A stretch of DNA of 35,654 nt from Chloroflexota bacterium. GTDB lineage: Bacteria > Chloroflexota > Dehalococcoidia > JACQUD01. Position 1 is the stretch's first letter, and every line of letters begins with the position of its first letter. Location: the NCBI GenBank assembly GCA_016210485.1, contig JACQUD010000015.1, positions 1-35,654 of the forward strand. Direction: 5' to 3'. The notes beneath the pieces are model-generated. The model had not been told where the DNA came from, searched no databases, and was given only the letters and a program-made list of their open reading frames with translations. Position numbers and translations under genes: made by a program. This document shows, piece by piece, positions 26,363-35,264 of this stretch.

Positions 26363-26914
26363 GTGAAGGCTACAACTCTTATCATCCTAGCCTTAGTCGT
26401 GGTCGGCATGCTGGCAACCGCTTGCCAGAGCAAGCCGAGTGAGGAGGAGCTAAGGGCCTTAGTAGCCGCAGAGGTGAAAACGCAGTTGGCAAGCGTGAAA
26501 CAAGGGCCACCAGGCCCCCAGGGGCCACGAGGCCCAGCAGGTGAGCGAGGGCTAGCTGGGCCACCAGGGGAGCAAGGCCCGACCGGGCCAGTAGGTGCTC
26601 AAGGGCCTGTAGGCCCGCAGGGGAGTCCTGGCCCTTCACCGAGAGCAGAACTACAGGCGGAACTGGACAAGCTAAATAACACCGTATATGGCCGATTTCT
26701 ACTGGATGGCTTGGAGGCTACAGTCAAGACGCTGAAGACAGACCTAGCCGCCTTGCAAGCGCAAGTCGGTTCCAAGAGGCTTTTCAGCTCTAGCCTGGAG
26801 ACAAGGGTAAGCAGCCTGGATGATACAATGGCTAAAGTGATAGTGTGTCTAAGAGCGCCCGTTACCTATAATAGCTTTTCTGGCGTGTCAAGGCTATCAT
26901 GTTTCCCGCCATGA
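26363..26914 (+). CDS. Collagen-like (Gly-X-Y) lipoprotein
   Basis: The start is GTG 26363, five bases after AAGGAGGTG; the track start at 26315 lies upstream of that ribosome site. The 183-residue product has a signal peptide with lipobox-like LATAC (Cys21), a short charged helix ([20 protein letters not shown]), then about 15 uninterrupted Gly-X-Y triplets (48-92; [20 protein letters not shown]) rich in proline, a coiled-coil-like segment ([20 protein letters not shown]), and a tail with several Cys. It is likely a surface-anchored trimer. Its neighbours are tRNA-derived repeats, pointing to acquisition. The host role is unknown. Confidence 0.8.
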   Translation: MKATTLIILALVVVGMLATACQSKPSEEELRALVAAEVKTQLASVKQGPPGPQGPRGPAGERGLAGPPGEQGPTGPVGAQGPVGPQGSPGPSPRAELQAELDKLNNTVYGRFLLDGLEATVKTLKTDLAALQAQVGSKRLFSSSLETRVSSLDDTMAKVIVCLRAPVTYNSFSGVSRLSCFPP

Positions 26915-27181
26915 GGCTTGCCTGGGGGTTTCGTCTAGCGCCTCTTTGTGTGTCTCCACCAAGTGGCACACATTCGGCTAGCTTTGGGGCCGGCCCCAGG
27001 GCAGCGCAGTTCGGCAGCTCAGCGCACGCCCAAATACCCCAGGCTGCCCCCTTTTCTCCCTATCTTGGCCTAACTCGCCCAGGGTGTTGGTCTCTCCGTG
27101 TCCGCCCGTGTTAAGGCACAAAGGGGAGAGAGCTTTGACAGAAGGGTCAGCACGCCCTATAACTGGCAATGATGGAACCAT
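26915..27181. other. Non-coding stretch inside the tRNA-Gly island
   Basis: No supported gene. The short frames offered by the track here have no ribosome site or recognisable protein. GGGGCCGGCCCC at 26989 is a local palindrome. Confidence 0.4.
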
Positions 27182-27256
27182 TGGAGCGGGCGAAGGGATT
27201 CGAACCCTCGACGTCTTGCTTGGGAAGCAAGCACTCTACCACTGAGTTACACCCGC
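27182..27256 (-). tRNA. tRNA-Gly (anticodon CCC)
   Basis: Minus-strand cloverleaf with acceptor GCGGGTG/CGCCCGC, D-arm ACTC..GAGT, anticodon stem CTTGC/GCAAG around loop TTCCCAA (anticodon CCC), T-arm GAGGGTTCGAATCCCTT, discriminator T, and encoded CCA at 27182-27184. Its 3' 28 bases are duplicated 933 bp away. Confidence 0.96.
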
Positions 27257-27289
27257 CCGCATAACGGATTATAGGTGGGGAGGCTAGAG

Positions 27290-28180
27290 GTGTCAACGGT
27301 GCTGCTCACCGGCGCCACGGGGTTCGTGGGCCGGAACATCGCCCGGGAGCTGGCCTCGCGCCAGGTGTCTTTACGTTGCCTGGTGCGCCGCTCCTCAGAC
27401 CTCAAGCCCCTGGCCGGGCTGCCCCTGGAGCTGACCTATGGCGACGCCACAGACGAGGCGTCCCTGGAGGCAGCTTGCCGGGATGTTCACACGGTCATCC
27501 ACCTGGTGGCGGTCATCCGGGAACGGGGCCGAGCCACCTACGAACTCATCAACCGTCTGGGCACTGCCCATCTGGTGCGGGCCGCCCAGCGGGCGGGGGT
27601 GAGGCGGTTCATCTATATGAGCAACATCGGCGCCAGCCCCGACCCCACCTACCCTTTCCTCCGCTCCAAGTGGCAGGGAGAGGAAGAGGTCAAGGTCAGT
27701 GGCATCCCGCACATCGTCTTCCGTTCCTCCCTCATGTTCGGCCCCGAGGACGAGTTCACTCGCAAGCTAGCCCAGCTGGTCAGGCTGACCCCCATCGTCC
27801 CTATTATCGGCTCGGGGCGGACCCGCTTCCAGCCCATCTTCGTGGCCGATACCGCCCGCTGCGTCGCCCTGGCCCTGGGGTCCGAGGCTTACCTGGGGCG
27901 GACGATAGACATCGGCGGCCCGGAGCACCTCACCTACGAGGAGATGGTGGACGCCATCATCGCTGCCCTGGGGCGGCGCCGCCTCAAGCTCCACCTGCCT
28001 ATCCCCATCATGAGACCGCTGGTCTGGCTCATGGAGCGAGTCCTGCCCAACCCGCCCGTGACCTCGGGCCAGCTCAGGATGCTCTCTGTGGATAACATAA
28101 CCTCGCCCGACGCTGTGGAGCGAACCTTCGGCTTCAAGCCCGTCGGGTTCCGGCAAGGCTTGAGCTACTTGAGGACCTGA
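27290..28180 (+). CDS. NAD(P)-binding epimerase-like protein, complex I NDUFA9 subfamily
   Basis: An atypical extended SDR of 296 residues. It starts VLLTGATGFVGRNIARELA (glycine motif TGATGFVG), with DATDEASL, VIHLVAVI and FIYMSNIGASPD. The canonical Y-x-x-x-K is altered: Y and K in TYPFLRSK are six residues apart, which favours a structural or binding role as in NDUFA9-like proteins rather than sugar epimerisation. It continues FRSSLMFGPEDEF, FQPIFVADTARCVALAL and DIGGPEHLTYEEM. I prefer GTG 27290 to the track's 27275 because GGGGAGG lies at a good distance before it. It starts just past tRNA-Gly. Confidence 0.82.
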   Translation: MSTVLLTGATGFVGRNIARELASRQVSLRCLVRRSSDLKPLAGLPLELTYGDATDEASLEAACRDVHTVIHLVAVIRERGRATYELINRLGTAHLVRAAQRAGVRRFIYMSNIGASPDPTYPFLRSKWQGEEEVKVSGIPHIVFRSSLMFGPEDEFTRKLAQLVRLTPIVPIIGSGRTRFQPIFVADTARCVALALGSEAYLGRTIDIGGPEHLTYEEMVDAIIAALGRRRLKLHLPIPIMRPLVWLMERVLPNPPVTSGQLRMLSVDNITSPDAVERTFGFKPVGFRQGLSYLRT

Positions 28181-28198
28181 GCTCGGCAAGGTAGTGTA

Positions 28199-28333
28199 TC
28201 AGTTTGGCCGTTTCAAGAGTCCCACAATCTCGCTGACCGTCCAGATTCGGTCATTTAGGCCAACCGTCATAGCTAAAGTCCTATCATAGTGGTTGCGCAG
28301 GCTCTTGTGAATACGGGCAAAGTTGTAATTGCA
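28199..28333 (-). pseudogene. C-terminal remnant of a transposase (IS1-like/DDE family)
   Basis: Not in the ORF track. On the minus strand a 44-codon open stretch before TGA (28201-28199) reads NYNFARIHKSLRN, then LAMTVGLNDRIWTVSEIV and ends LLKRPN. The YNF.RIHKSLR..P.M..GL.D..W...EIV.LL pattern is the end of a widespread transposase family. An in-frame stop (TAA) lies directly upstream, with no N-terminal part or inverted repeats, so this is a dead fragment. It marks past insertion activity next to the tRNA-Gly island. Confidence 0.65.
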
Positions 28334-28404
28334 TTAATCTCTTATGCCGCCCAAAAAGTATGTCTGGCGCGTCTGCTCCATTCAGATGTTAGCCAGTCAC
28401 GTAC

Positions 28405-28659
28405 TTACTTGTACTTGCTACGAATCTTTGCCCCAGATAGCGGCCCACCCAGCACAGCACTGATGTAGCAATTATCAAACACTCCGGCGCTTAATGGGAA
28501 AGCACTCCACACCATAGATAGCACACCGAGCACATGGTCTCGATACACGTAGCCGACTGCGAAGAATCCTATACCGGCAACCAAACGAAAGATGCGGCCC
28601 GCCGGACTGTTGAGGAATTTCGAGAAACCCGATTGATTGAAGGATTCGCGCCATCTCAT
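28405..28659 (-). CDS. Small membrane protein, DUF2892/YgaP-TM-like
   Basis: 84 residues from ATG 28659, preceded by AAGGGGG; the track start (28680) lies upstream of this ribosome site. After a basic N-terminus, NSPAGRIFRLVAGIGFFAVG and VLGVLSMVWSAFPLSAGVF form two membrane segments ending in a conserved-looking FDNCYISAVLGGPLSG with a Cys. This fits DUF2892-type rhodanese-associated membrane modules (g.CPly..lG). Its function is unknown. The surrounding 600 bp appears more AT-rich than the rest of the window. Confidence 0.6.
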   Translation of the reverse strand: MRWRESFNQSGFSKFLNSPAGRIFRLVAGIGFFAVGYVYRDHVLGVLSMVWSAFPLSAGVFDNCYISAVLGGPLSGAKIRSKYK

Positions 28660-28819
28660 AGAAAACCCCCTTTGGTGCATATTTTACCCGAGATTTATCT
28701 TGGCTCTGGCTTCTTCTCCATGCCCTGAGCATACTACCCCGCTCAAGCATGGTCAACAGCCTTTGATTTCAAATGATACACTACCGATAATAAATGAGGG
28801 TAGTCCGCAGAGAACATTT

Positions 28820-30178
28820 CTACCCCAGCGCCACGGAGAGGGCCTCGGACAGAGTCGCTGCTGGGCGCAGCTCCAGAGGGAGAGGGCCTGTAAGGCGTCT
28901 GGCGGCGGTGCGGGGCAGCAAGCAGGCCCGGAACCCCATCTGGGCCGCCTCGGCCAGCCGGCGCTCCATCTGCCCCACAGACCTCAGCTCCCCGGATAGC
29001 CCCACCTCCCCCACCGCCACGAGCCCCGGGCTGATCCGAATATCCCTCAGGCTGGACACCAGGGCCATGGCTATGGCCAGGTCCGCCGCTGGCTCGGTCA
29101 CCCTCAGCCCTCCCACCACGTTGACTATGATGTCCTGGCTACCGAGAGGGAAGCCCAACCTCTTGGACAGGACGGCGGCTACCATGAGCAGGCGGTTGTA
29201 GTCCACACCGTTGGCTACCCGGCGCGGCGTGCCGAAGGGGGTGGGGCTGGCCAGGGCCTGGACCTCCACCAGCAAAGGACGGGTCCCTTCCAGAGTGGGC
29301 ACCACCGCAGAGCCGATGGCTGTCTCCATCCTCTCCTCCAGGAAGGCCCGAGAGGGGTCGGCCACCTCCTCCATCCCCCGCTCCCCCATCTGAAAGATGC
29401 CCACTTCATGGGTGGGGCCAAAACGGTTCTTGACACTGCGCAACAGCCGGTATGGGCTGTGGGGCTCTCCCTCCAAGTAGAGCACGGCGTCTACGATGTG
29501 CTCCAGCGCGTGGGGCCCAGCGATGGCCCCCTCCTTGGTGACGTGCCCCACCAGGAAGGTGGCCAGGCCCCGCCCCTTCACCCAGGGGCGCAGGTGCTGT
29601 GCGCACTCCCGAACCTGCCCCAGGCTGCCCGGCGGCGTCCCCAAGCCCTCCAGTTGCACCGCCTGGATGGAGTCCACGATGAGCAACCGCGGAGCCGTCT
29701 CCTGGACCTGTTCCAGGATGGTCTCCAGGTCGGTCTCCGCGGACAGATACAGGCCTTTTCCCTCCAGCCCCAGCCGCCGCGCCCGCATCTTGATCTGGGT
29801 CTCGGACTCCTCGCCGGAGACGTAGAGCACCGGCCCGGCAGCCTCGGCCATGAGGGCCGTTGCCTGAAGGAGCAGGGTGGACTTGCCCATCCCCGGCTCT
29901 CCCCCCAGGAGAACCATAGAGCCAGGCACGATGCCGCCCCCCAGCACCCTGTCCAGCTCAGCGAAGGGGGTCTTTAGGCGAGGGGCATCGGCAGTGGGGA
30001 TGCGGGAGAGTTCTCGAGGGCGGGCAGCTCCTGCCGAGGCTGCCCGCCTCTGGGGTGATTCCTCTCTCTGGACGAAGGTGTTCCACTGCTCGCATTCCGG
30101 GCACCTTCCCATGGGCTTGGGGCTATGGTAGCCGCACTCCTGACAGATGAAAACCATCTTGCCTCGGGCCTTGCTCAT
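28820..30178 (-). CDS. radA: DNA repair protein RadA (Sms)
   Basis: RadA processes branched recombination intermediates as a hexameric ATPase on ssDNA. The 452-residue protein has an N-terminal C4 zinc finger (C12, C15, C26, C29 in CQECGYHSPKPMGRCPEC), Walker A GEPGMGKST (93-101), Walker B LLIVDSIQAV, the RadA signature KNRFGPTHEVGIF, and a C-terminal Lon-protease-like domain without the catalytic serine (VGGLRVTEPAADLAIAMALV). Its start lies 4 bp after the MFS gene stop; there is no strong ribosome site, so translation is probably coupled. Confidence 0.96.
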   Translation of the reverse strand: MSKARGKMVFICQECGYHSPKPMGRCPECEQWNTFVQREESPQRRAASAGAARPRELSRIPTADAPRLKTPFAELDRVLGGGIVPGSMVLLGGEPGMGKSTLLLQATALMAEAAGPVLYVSGEESETQIKMRARRLGLEGKGLYLSAETDLETILEQVQETAPRLLIVDSIQAVQLEGLGTPPGSLGQVRECAQHLRPWVKGRGLATFLVGHVTKEGAIAGPHALEHIVDAVLYLEGEPHSPYRLLRSVKNRFGPTHEVGIFQMGERGMEEVADPSRAFLEERMETAIGSAVVPTLEGTRPLLVEVQALASPTPFGTPRRVANGVDYNRLLMVAAVLSKRLGFPLGSQDIIVNVVGGLRVTEPAADLAIAMALVSSLRDIRISPGLVAVGEVGLSGELRSVGQMERRLAEAAQMGFRACLLPRTAARRLTGPLPLELRPAATLSEALSVALG

Positions 30179-30182
30179 GGCC

Positions 30183-31472
30183 TCATCGAATCAACACCGG
30201 CTGAGCTGGCTTTTGGGGGTGCCGGGCTAACAATATGAGAGTGACGCCTATGGCTGAGGGGATGGCATAGAAGGGGAAGATAGGGCGGTAAGTTTTGGTG
30301 AAGTCCCAGACAAAGCCAGTCAAAATGGGCCCCAGGGGGCCGTAAATGAAGGCTTGAGCAGGCATGGCCATGCTGCGTGCCTTCCCCTGACTAGACCGTC
30401 CGAAATAGCCGGCCCATAGAAACCCCTGGAGGGGAATATCGCCCCCCCTTCCGATCCCCAGGAAGACAGCAGCCAAGATGATCACAGCCAGGTTGGTTCC
30501 GGCCAGCGCTATCAGGGCCATGCCAGCACCGACGGAGAAAAAGCATATAGCCAAAGAATACCTTATCGGTGAGCGCTCCATGATGAAGCCCCAAGGCATT
30601 TTAACGGTCAGCGCAACGATGGATATGGTCATCATTATCACAGCTGCCTTCTCGCGGCTGAAGTTGATTTCGGGGTCCGTTAAATAGGGGATGAGGTGCT
30701 GTCCGATTACCATCATGCCCAGCAAGCCTAGAGGAGAGGCGAAAGCGACGAGCCAGAAGGTGGGGGCGCGCAGGATCTCCCTGCGGCTCCAGGTCACCTC
30801 AGGGTTTAATATGGTCTTTACTGTGTCATCTTGAGGGCGAGGGCTATCCCCATCGGGCAAGAGGCCCAAGTCCTCCGGCCGGCGTCGCATAAACAAAGCC
30901 GCAGGTATAACATTGAGCACTATGATCGCCAGACCCGTGACTATCCAAGCATGCCGCCAGTACAGGATTGATAGGAGGTAGGTGAGCAGGGGCGGCGCCA
31001 CTATGGCTCCCAAAGACTGGCCCATGACGGTAAAAGCCAAGACCCGCCCCCGCTTTTTAACGAACCAGTTGGGCACCACTAGCGTGGCCATCACGCCCCC
31101 CAAACCCACGGAGCCTAGAGGCATGACGATGCTCTTTATGACAGCGAAGTGCCACTCAGCTTGAACCAGGCTCAGGGCCATAGTTCCGAGCCCCAAAGCT
31201 AAGCCGCCTCCCATCATCACACCCCGAGCGCCGTGCCTGTCTATTATAGGCCACAGAACCATGGCGATGAGGCTGGAGATGGGTGTGTTTATCCACACTG
31301 CCGTAGAGAAAAAGCCCCGGCTCCACCCCAACTCCTCGGTCATGGGCTTGAGGAAGAAGGCCGGAGCGGAGTTGTTGAGGCTAGCCATGGAGAAGCTAGA
31401 TATGAAAAGGGCTCCTACAATGTACCAGCCATAATAGAAGCGCCCTTTAGCCAGCCGGGTAGCGATGGCCAT
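30183..31472 (-). CDS. Major facilitator superfamily transporter
   Basis: A 12-helix MFS permease of 429 residues from ATG 31472 (GGGAGGGAAGGC upstream); the track start at 31517 is a GTG without such a site. It begins KGRFYYGWYIVGALFISSFS, typical of the monocarboxylate/oxalate-formate antiporter branch, with WPIIDRHGARGVMMGGGLAL as the MFS cytoplasmic loop motif A, a central acid loop (DGDSPRPQDD) and a second half starting ASPLGLLGMMVIGQHLIPYL. A small organic acid is the likely substrate class, but none can be named. radA follows in the same operon. Confidence 0.85.
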   Translation of the reverse strand: MAIATRLAKGRFYYGWYIVGALFISSFSMASLNNSAPAFFLKPMTEELGWSRGFFSTAVWINTPISSLIAMVLWPIIDRHGARGVMMGGGLALGLGTMALSLVQAEWHFAVIKSIVMPLGSVGLGGVMATLVVPNWFVKKRGRVLAFTVMGQSLGAIVAPPLLTYLLSILYWRHAWIVTGLAIIVLNVIPAALFMRRRPEDLGLLPDGDSPRPQDDTVKTILNPEVTWSRREILRAPTFWLVAFASPLGLLGMMVIGQHLIPYLTDPEINFSREKAAVIMMTISIVALTVKMPWGFIMERSPIRYSLAICFFSVGAGMALIALAGTNLAVIILAAVFLGIGRGGDIPLQGFLWAGYFGRSSQGKARSMAMPAQAFIYGPLGPILTGFVWDFTKTYRPIFPFYAIPSAIGVTLILLARHPQKPAQPVLIR

Positions 31473-31556
31473 GCCTTCCCTCCCAATGGCCCTGATGTTA
31501 GCAGGAAACCTGGGCACTGTCCAGAGAAGAGGAGAGGTTATTTGCTGTTGTGGTCA

Positions 31557-31593
31557 AATTAAAAAGGTCTGGGGAAGCTAACGCTTCCCCAGA
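31557..31593 (-). terminator. Intrinsic terminator of clpC
   Basis: TCTGGGGAAGC and GCTTCCCCAGA form an 11-bp perfect stem with loop TTAA-like (taac on plus). Read on the minus strand it is followed by CCTTTTTAATTT. It lies 25 bp after the clpC stop. Confidence 0.9.
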
Positions 31594-31617
31594 TAGTTTA
31601 AATTAGAAAGGGCCGAG

Positions 31618-34068
31618 TCAGGCCTTGGCCAGGGCGGCGGTGCGCACCACTATGTTTCCATTCTCGCAGTCCACCACCGCTGTGTCCCCGGGGTGGAACT
31701 GGCCCTGGAGCAGCCCTTCGGACAGATTGTCCTCCCCCAGGTCTTGGAGAGTGCGCCGCTGGGGGCGGGCACCGAAGATGGGGTCGAATCCTTTATCGCA
31801 CAGGAGCTCCTTAGCGGCAGGGGTGACTTCCAACCCCACTCCCTTCTCGATGAGGGGTTTGGCCACCTGGGAGAGCATGAGGTCCACAATCTGGCGGATA
31901 TGCTCCCGGCTCAGAGCATGGAAGACCACGATGCCATCGATGCGGTTGAGGAACTCGGGGCGGAAGGTCTTTTTGACCTCACCCAGCACCTTATCCTTCA
32001 TTTTCTCGTAGTCTATGCGGGACTTGGCGTCGCTGTGCTGAGTAGAGAAACCCAGGGTCGTATCGCGACGGATGAGCTCGGCCCCGATGTTAGAGGTCAT
32101 GACCAGGATGGTATTGCGGAAGTCTACCTTCCTCCCCTTGGCATCGGTGAGATGGCCGTCGTCAAAGATCTGGAGCAGGATGTTGAAGACATCGGGATGA
32201 GCCTTCTCGATCTCATCCAGCAGGATGCAGGTGTAGGACTTGCGACGCACGGACTCGGTGAGCTGGCCACCTTCATCGTATCCCACATAGCCTGGGGGTG
32301 CTCCTACCAGCCGAGCCACAGTGTGGCGCTCCATGAACTCGGACATGTCCAGCCGGATGAGGGCCTCCTCAGTGCCAAACATGAACTCGGACAAGGCCCG
32401 CACCAGCTCTGTTTTACCCACGCCGGTGGGCCCCAAGAAGATGAAACTCCCAATGGGTCGCCGGGGGTCTTTGAGGCCAGCCCGAGCCCTGCGCACCGCC
32501 TTGGCTATGGCGGTGATGGCCTCATCTTGGCCGATGATGCGCCGGTGTAGCGCCTCCTCCATTTGGAGGAGGCGGCTGGACTCCTCCAGCGTGAGGCTGA
32601 CCACGGGGATGCCGGTCCACATGCTGACAACCTCAGCGATGTCCTCGCTACGGACCTGGGGCTGTTCGCTCTCCTGGCTCTCATGCCACTCCTGCTGCAT
32701 CTTCTCGATCTTCTCAGCCAGCTTCAGCTCCCGCTCCCGGAGCTCGGCAGCGTAGTCATACTCTTGGGCAGCCAGAGTGTTCTCTTTCTCCCGGCGCAGC
32801 TTCTCCAGGGCCGTCGCAGCCTCCTTCAGGCTTACCGGTGGCGCCGACTTCCGAATACGCACCCGGGAGGCGGATTCATCCACCAGGTCTATGGCTTTGT
32901 CCGGCAGGAAGCGGTCCGGGATGTAGCGGGCAGACAGGTTGGCGGCCGTCACCAGGGCCTCGTCTGTTATGGTCAGCCGATGGTGAGTCTCATAGCGTTC
33001 CTTGATACCTCGGAGTATATCTACGGTCTGCTCTACTGTTGGCTCCTCTACCAGGACGGGCTGGAAGCGCCGCTCCAGGGCAGCATCCCTTTCCACATGC
33101 TTGCGAAATTCGTCCAGGGTGGTGGCGCCTATGCATTGAAGCTCTCCCCGGGCCAGGGGAGGCTTGAGGATGCTGGCAGCATCCACTGCGCCCTCGGCAG
33201 CCCCGGCCCCCACCAGGGTGTGGAGCTCATCGATGAAGAGCATGCAATTTCCTGAGGTTTTCAGCTCTTCCAGGACCTTCTTAAGTCTCTCCTCGAACTC
33301 GCCCCGATACTTGGTGCCCGCCACCAGAGCGCCTATATCCAGAGTGACCAGGCGTTTGCCCTGGATGGTCTCGGGGACGTCCCCCGAGGCGATGCGGTGG
33401 GCGATGGCCTCGGCGATGGCCGTCTTGCCCACTCCAGGCTCGCCAATGAGGACTGGGTTGTTCTTGGTGCGTCGGGACAGGATCTGGATGACCCTCTCTA
33501 TCTCTCGGTGTCGGCCTATGACAGGGTCTAGCTTCCCTGCTCGGGATAGGGCGGTGAGGTCCACTCCTAGCTGATCTAGGAGGGGAGTGCGGCTGGGGGT
33601 GCGGGGTGAGTTGGATTGAGGCAGGCTCTGAGAGAGGACACGGTGCACCTCCGAACGCACCTTCTCCAGGTTCACTCCTAGGCTCTCCAGAACCCCGGCG
33701 GCCACCCCCTCACCCTCCCGCAGTAGACCCAGCAGGAGGTGCTCCGTGCCGATATAGTGGTGGCCCAGGCGGCGAGCCTCGTCCACGGCCAACTCAATGG
33801 TCTTCTTGGCACGAGGGGTTAGGCCTATCTCCCCCGTGGGGGCGCGCTCCCCACGCCCGATGATGAACTCCACGGCAGAGCGCACCTTGTCCAGGTCCAC
33901 CCCCATGTTGCCCAGGACCCGGGCCGCTACTCCCTCACCCTCCCGTACTAATCCTAGGAGGATGTGTTCAGTGCCAATGTAGTTGTTATTGAGGCGCTGG
34001 GCTTCCTCCTGGGCCAGGCTCAGGACCTTCCTTGCTCGTTCGGTGAACTTCTCAAAGCGGCTAGCCAA
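31618..34068 (-). CDS. clpC: ATP-dependent Clp protease ATP-binding subunit ClpC
   Basis: AAA+ unfoldase that feeds proteins to ClpP. From TTG 34068 the product is 816 residues, beginning [20 protein letters not shown]. Domains: two Clp-N repeats (to about 150), AAA-1 with GEPGVGKTA, a UVR-type middle domain ([20 protein letters not shown]) diagnostic of ClpC over ClpB/ClpA, and AAA-2 with GPTGVGKTE. The track start (TTG 34074) is directly abutted by AGGAGG with no spacer; TTG 34068 has 6 nt of spacing and the family N-terminus. It overlaps the S1 gene stop by 8 bp. Two terminators bound the operon: one after clpC and one beyond the S1 promoter. Confidence 0.95.
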   Translation of the reverse strand: MASRFEKFTERARKVLSLAQEEAQRLNNNYIGTEHILLGLVREGEGVAARVLGNMGVDLDKVRSAVEFIIGRGERAPTGEIGLTPRAKKTIELAVDEARRLGHHYIGTEHLLLGLLREGEGVAAGVLESLGVNLEKVRSEVHRVLSQSLPQSNSPRTPSRTPLLDQLGVDLTALSRAGKLDPVIGRHREIERVIQILSRRTKNNPVLIGEPGVGKTAIAEAIAHRIASGDVPETIQGKRLVTLDIGALVAGTKYRGEFEERLKKVLEELKTSGNCMLFIDELHTLVGAGAAEGAVDAASILKPPLARGELQCIGATTLDEFRKHVERDAALERRFQPVLVEEPTVEQTVDILRGIKERYETHHRLTITDEALVTAANLSARYIPDRFLPDKAIDLVDESASRVRIRKSAPPVSLKEAATALEKLRREKENTLAAQEYDYAAELRERELKLAEKIEKMQQEWHESQESEQPQVRSEDIAEVVSMWTGIPVVSLTLEESSRLLQMEEALHRRIIGQDEAITAIAKAVRRARAGLKDPRRPIGSFIFLGPTGVGKTELVRALSEFMFGTEEALIRLDMSEFMERHTVARLVGAPPGYVGYDEGGQLTESVRRKSYTCILLDEIEKAHPDVFNILLQIFDDGHLTDAKGRKVDFRNTILVMTSNIGAELIRRDTTLGFSTQHSDAKSRIDYEKMKDKVLGEVKKTFRPEFLNRIDGIVVFHALSREHIRQIVDLMLSQVAKPLIEKGVGLEVTPAAKELLCDKGFDPIFGARPQRRTLQDLGEDNLSEGLLQGQFHPGDTAVVDCENGNIVVRTAALAKA

Positions 34069-35221
34069 GGCCAACCTCCTCAGAGGGGGGCGTCATTATC
34101 TCCTCGTCCAGGGCTTGTCCTGAGCCTGTCGAAGGGGCCTGTCTCAGGCTCAGCCCCAGGCGCTTCCGCTCCCTATTTATACTAACTATTTTCAGGGTGA
34201 GGAAATCCCCTTCTTTGACCACTTCCTTGGGGTGCTGCACTCGCTTGTCCGCCAGCTCAGAAATATGGATGAGACCCTCCACTATGTCATCCAGTCGGGC
34301 GAAGGCGCCGAAGGCGGTAACTCGGGTGATCACTCCGCGCACCAGTTGTCCTTCCTCATAGCGCTCTAGGAAGGTATCCCAGGGTTGTGTCTGGGCACGT
34401 CTCAGGCTTAGGGCTATCTTTTTAGCCTCGGTGTCCACCCGCATCACATAAACTTCTACCTCATCCCCCACCTTCACCACCTGATCGGGGGAGGCCACCC
34501 GGTCCCAGGAGAGTTCGGAGATGGGCACCAGGCCATCGGCTCCGCCCAGGTCCACGAAGGCGCCAAAGGGATGGAGGCTGGACACCCGACCTCGTCGAAC
34601 CTCCCCCTCTTTGACTTCAGCGATGAGCCGCTCCCGCCGCTGGGCGCGCATCTCTAGGGCCATCTCCCGCTCCGAGAGGATGAGGCGGTTTCGCCTCCGG
34701 TCCATCTCCAGGATCTTGAGCTGGAGGGTCTCTCCCATTCTAGCCTCCATCCCGGACTCTCCTGGCCGAGGTAGCATCTGGGACTGGGGGACGAAGCCCG
34801 AAGCGCCTCGGATATCCACCAGCAGGCCACCCCGGTTATAGTCCACCACTCTACTCTCCACCGCCTCCCCGGCCTCGAAGGCGCGCTGAAGTTGGTGCCA
34901 TGTCCTTTCCCCTATGGCTCGGTCCACGGAGAGGATGGGTTGGCCCTCAGCGTTCTCCCGCCCCAGGCTGTAGACCAGAATGCCATCCCCCACTTTTATC
35001 CGGGTCAGCTCCTCGGCGGCCAGAGTGTGCATCTCGGGGCTGGGGACGAAGCCCTCGGTCTTGGCGCCGATATCCACCAGGATACCATCCCGATCCACTC
35101 GGGCCACGGTTCCCTCCAGGATCTGCCCCCAGCGCAGGCTGGGCAAGGCTCTTTCCTCCGGGAGCCAGCCTATGGCACCCTCATTTTGCCTCAGCCCTCG
35201 CCGGGGTTCTATAGCTACCAT
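34061..35221 (-). CDS. rpsA: Ribosomal protein S1-like, four S1 RNA-binding domains
   Basis: 386 residues with four S1 (OB-fold) domains, starting near residues 32 (GTVARVDRDGILVDIGAKTE), 117 (VDYNRGGLLVDIRGASGFVP), 206 (GRVSSLHPFGAFVDLGGADG) and 291 (GVITRVTAFGAFARLDDIVE). Domains 3 and 4 are the best matches and end KKIALSLRR and KRLGLSLRQ. Four-domain bS1 proteins occur in several Gram-positive-like phyla and bind mRNA leaders. The C-terminus carries APSTGSGQAL, translated from an in-frame repeat element. A near-consensus promoter drives it, and clpC overlaps its stop, an uncommon pairing. Start ATG 35221. Confidence 0.88.
   Translation of the reverse strand: MVAIEPRRGLRQNEGAIGWLPEERALPSLRWGQILEGTVARVDRDGILVDIGAKTEGFVPSPEMHTLAAEELTRIKVGDGILVYSLGRENAEGQPILSVDRAIGERTWHQLQRAFEAGEAVESRVVDYNRGGLLVDIRGASGFVPQSQMLPRPGESGMEARMGETLQLKILEMDRRRNRLILSEREMALEMRAQRRERLIAEVKEGEVRRGRVSSLHPFGAFVDLGGADGLVPISELSWDRVASPDQVVKVGDEVEVYVMRVDTEAKKIALSLRRAQTQPWDTFLERYEEGQLVRGVITRVTAFGAFARLDDIVEGLIHISELADKRVQHPKEVVKEGDFLTLKIVSINRERKRLGLSLRQAPSTGSGQALDEEIMTPPSEEVGLG
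34108..34138 (-). repeat. 31-bp palindromic repeat inserted in frame in the S1 gene
   Basis: Read on the minus strand it encodes APSTGSGQAL directly after the last S1 domain. The tract contains CTGAGCCTG (34120-34128), which pairs with CAGGCTCAG (34145-34153), giving a hairpin. A diverged copy sits in frame in cca (1375-1405). Confidence 0.75.
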
Positions 35222-35264
35222 TTGCCCCCGCCTAAGAAGTTAGTTAAGGGAATTATTCATTTAT

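Larger units (their letters stand above)
26249..27209. mobile_element. Probable tRNA-Gly-targeted integration remnant
   Basis: A 961-bp interval bounded by 28-bp direct repeats, one of which is the 3' end of the intact tRNA-Gly(CCC). The only evident gene is a collagen-like lipoprotein. No integrase, excisionase or replication gene remains, so the element is either a deletion derivative or was mobilised in trans. Simple decay of a tandem second tRNA-Gly gene is the main alternative. Confidence 0.55.

Noticed and set aside
26510-26640. CRISPR-like or tandem DNA repeat in the collagen gene
   Set aside because: The periodicity is the Gly-X-Y codon pattern (9-bp), not spaced identical repeats.
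26899-27114. 71-residue ORF after the collagen-like gene
   Set aside because: No ribosome site or recognisable protein; overlaps the end of the collagen-like frame.
31693-32550. 285-residue plus-strand ORF
   Set aside because: Antisense to the clpC AAA-2 domain.
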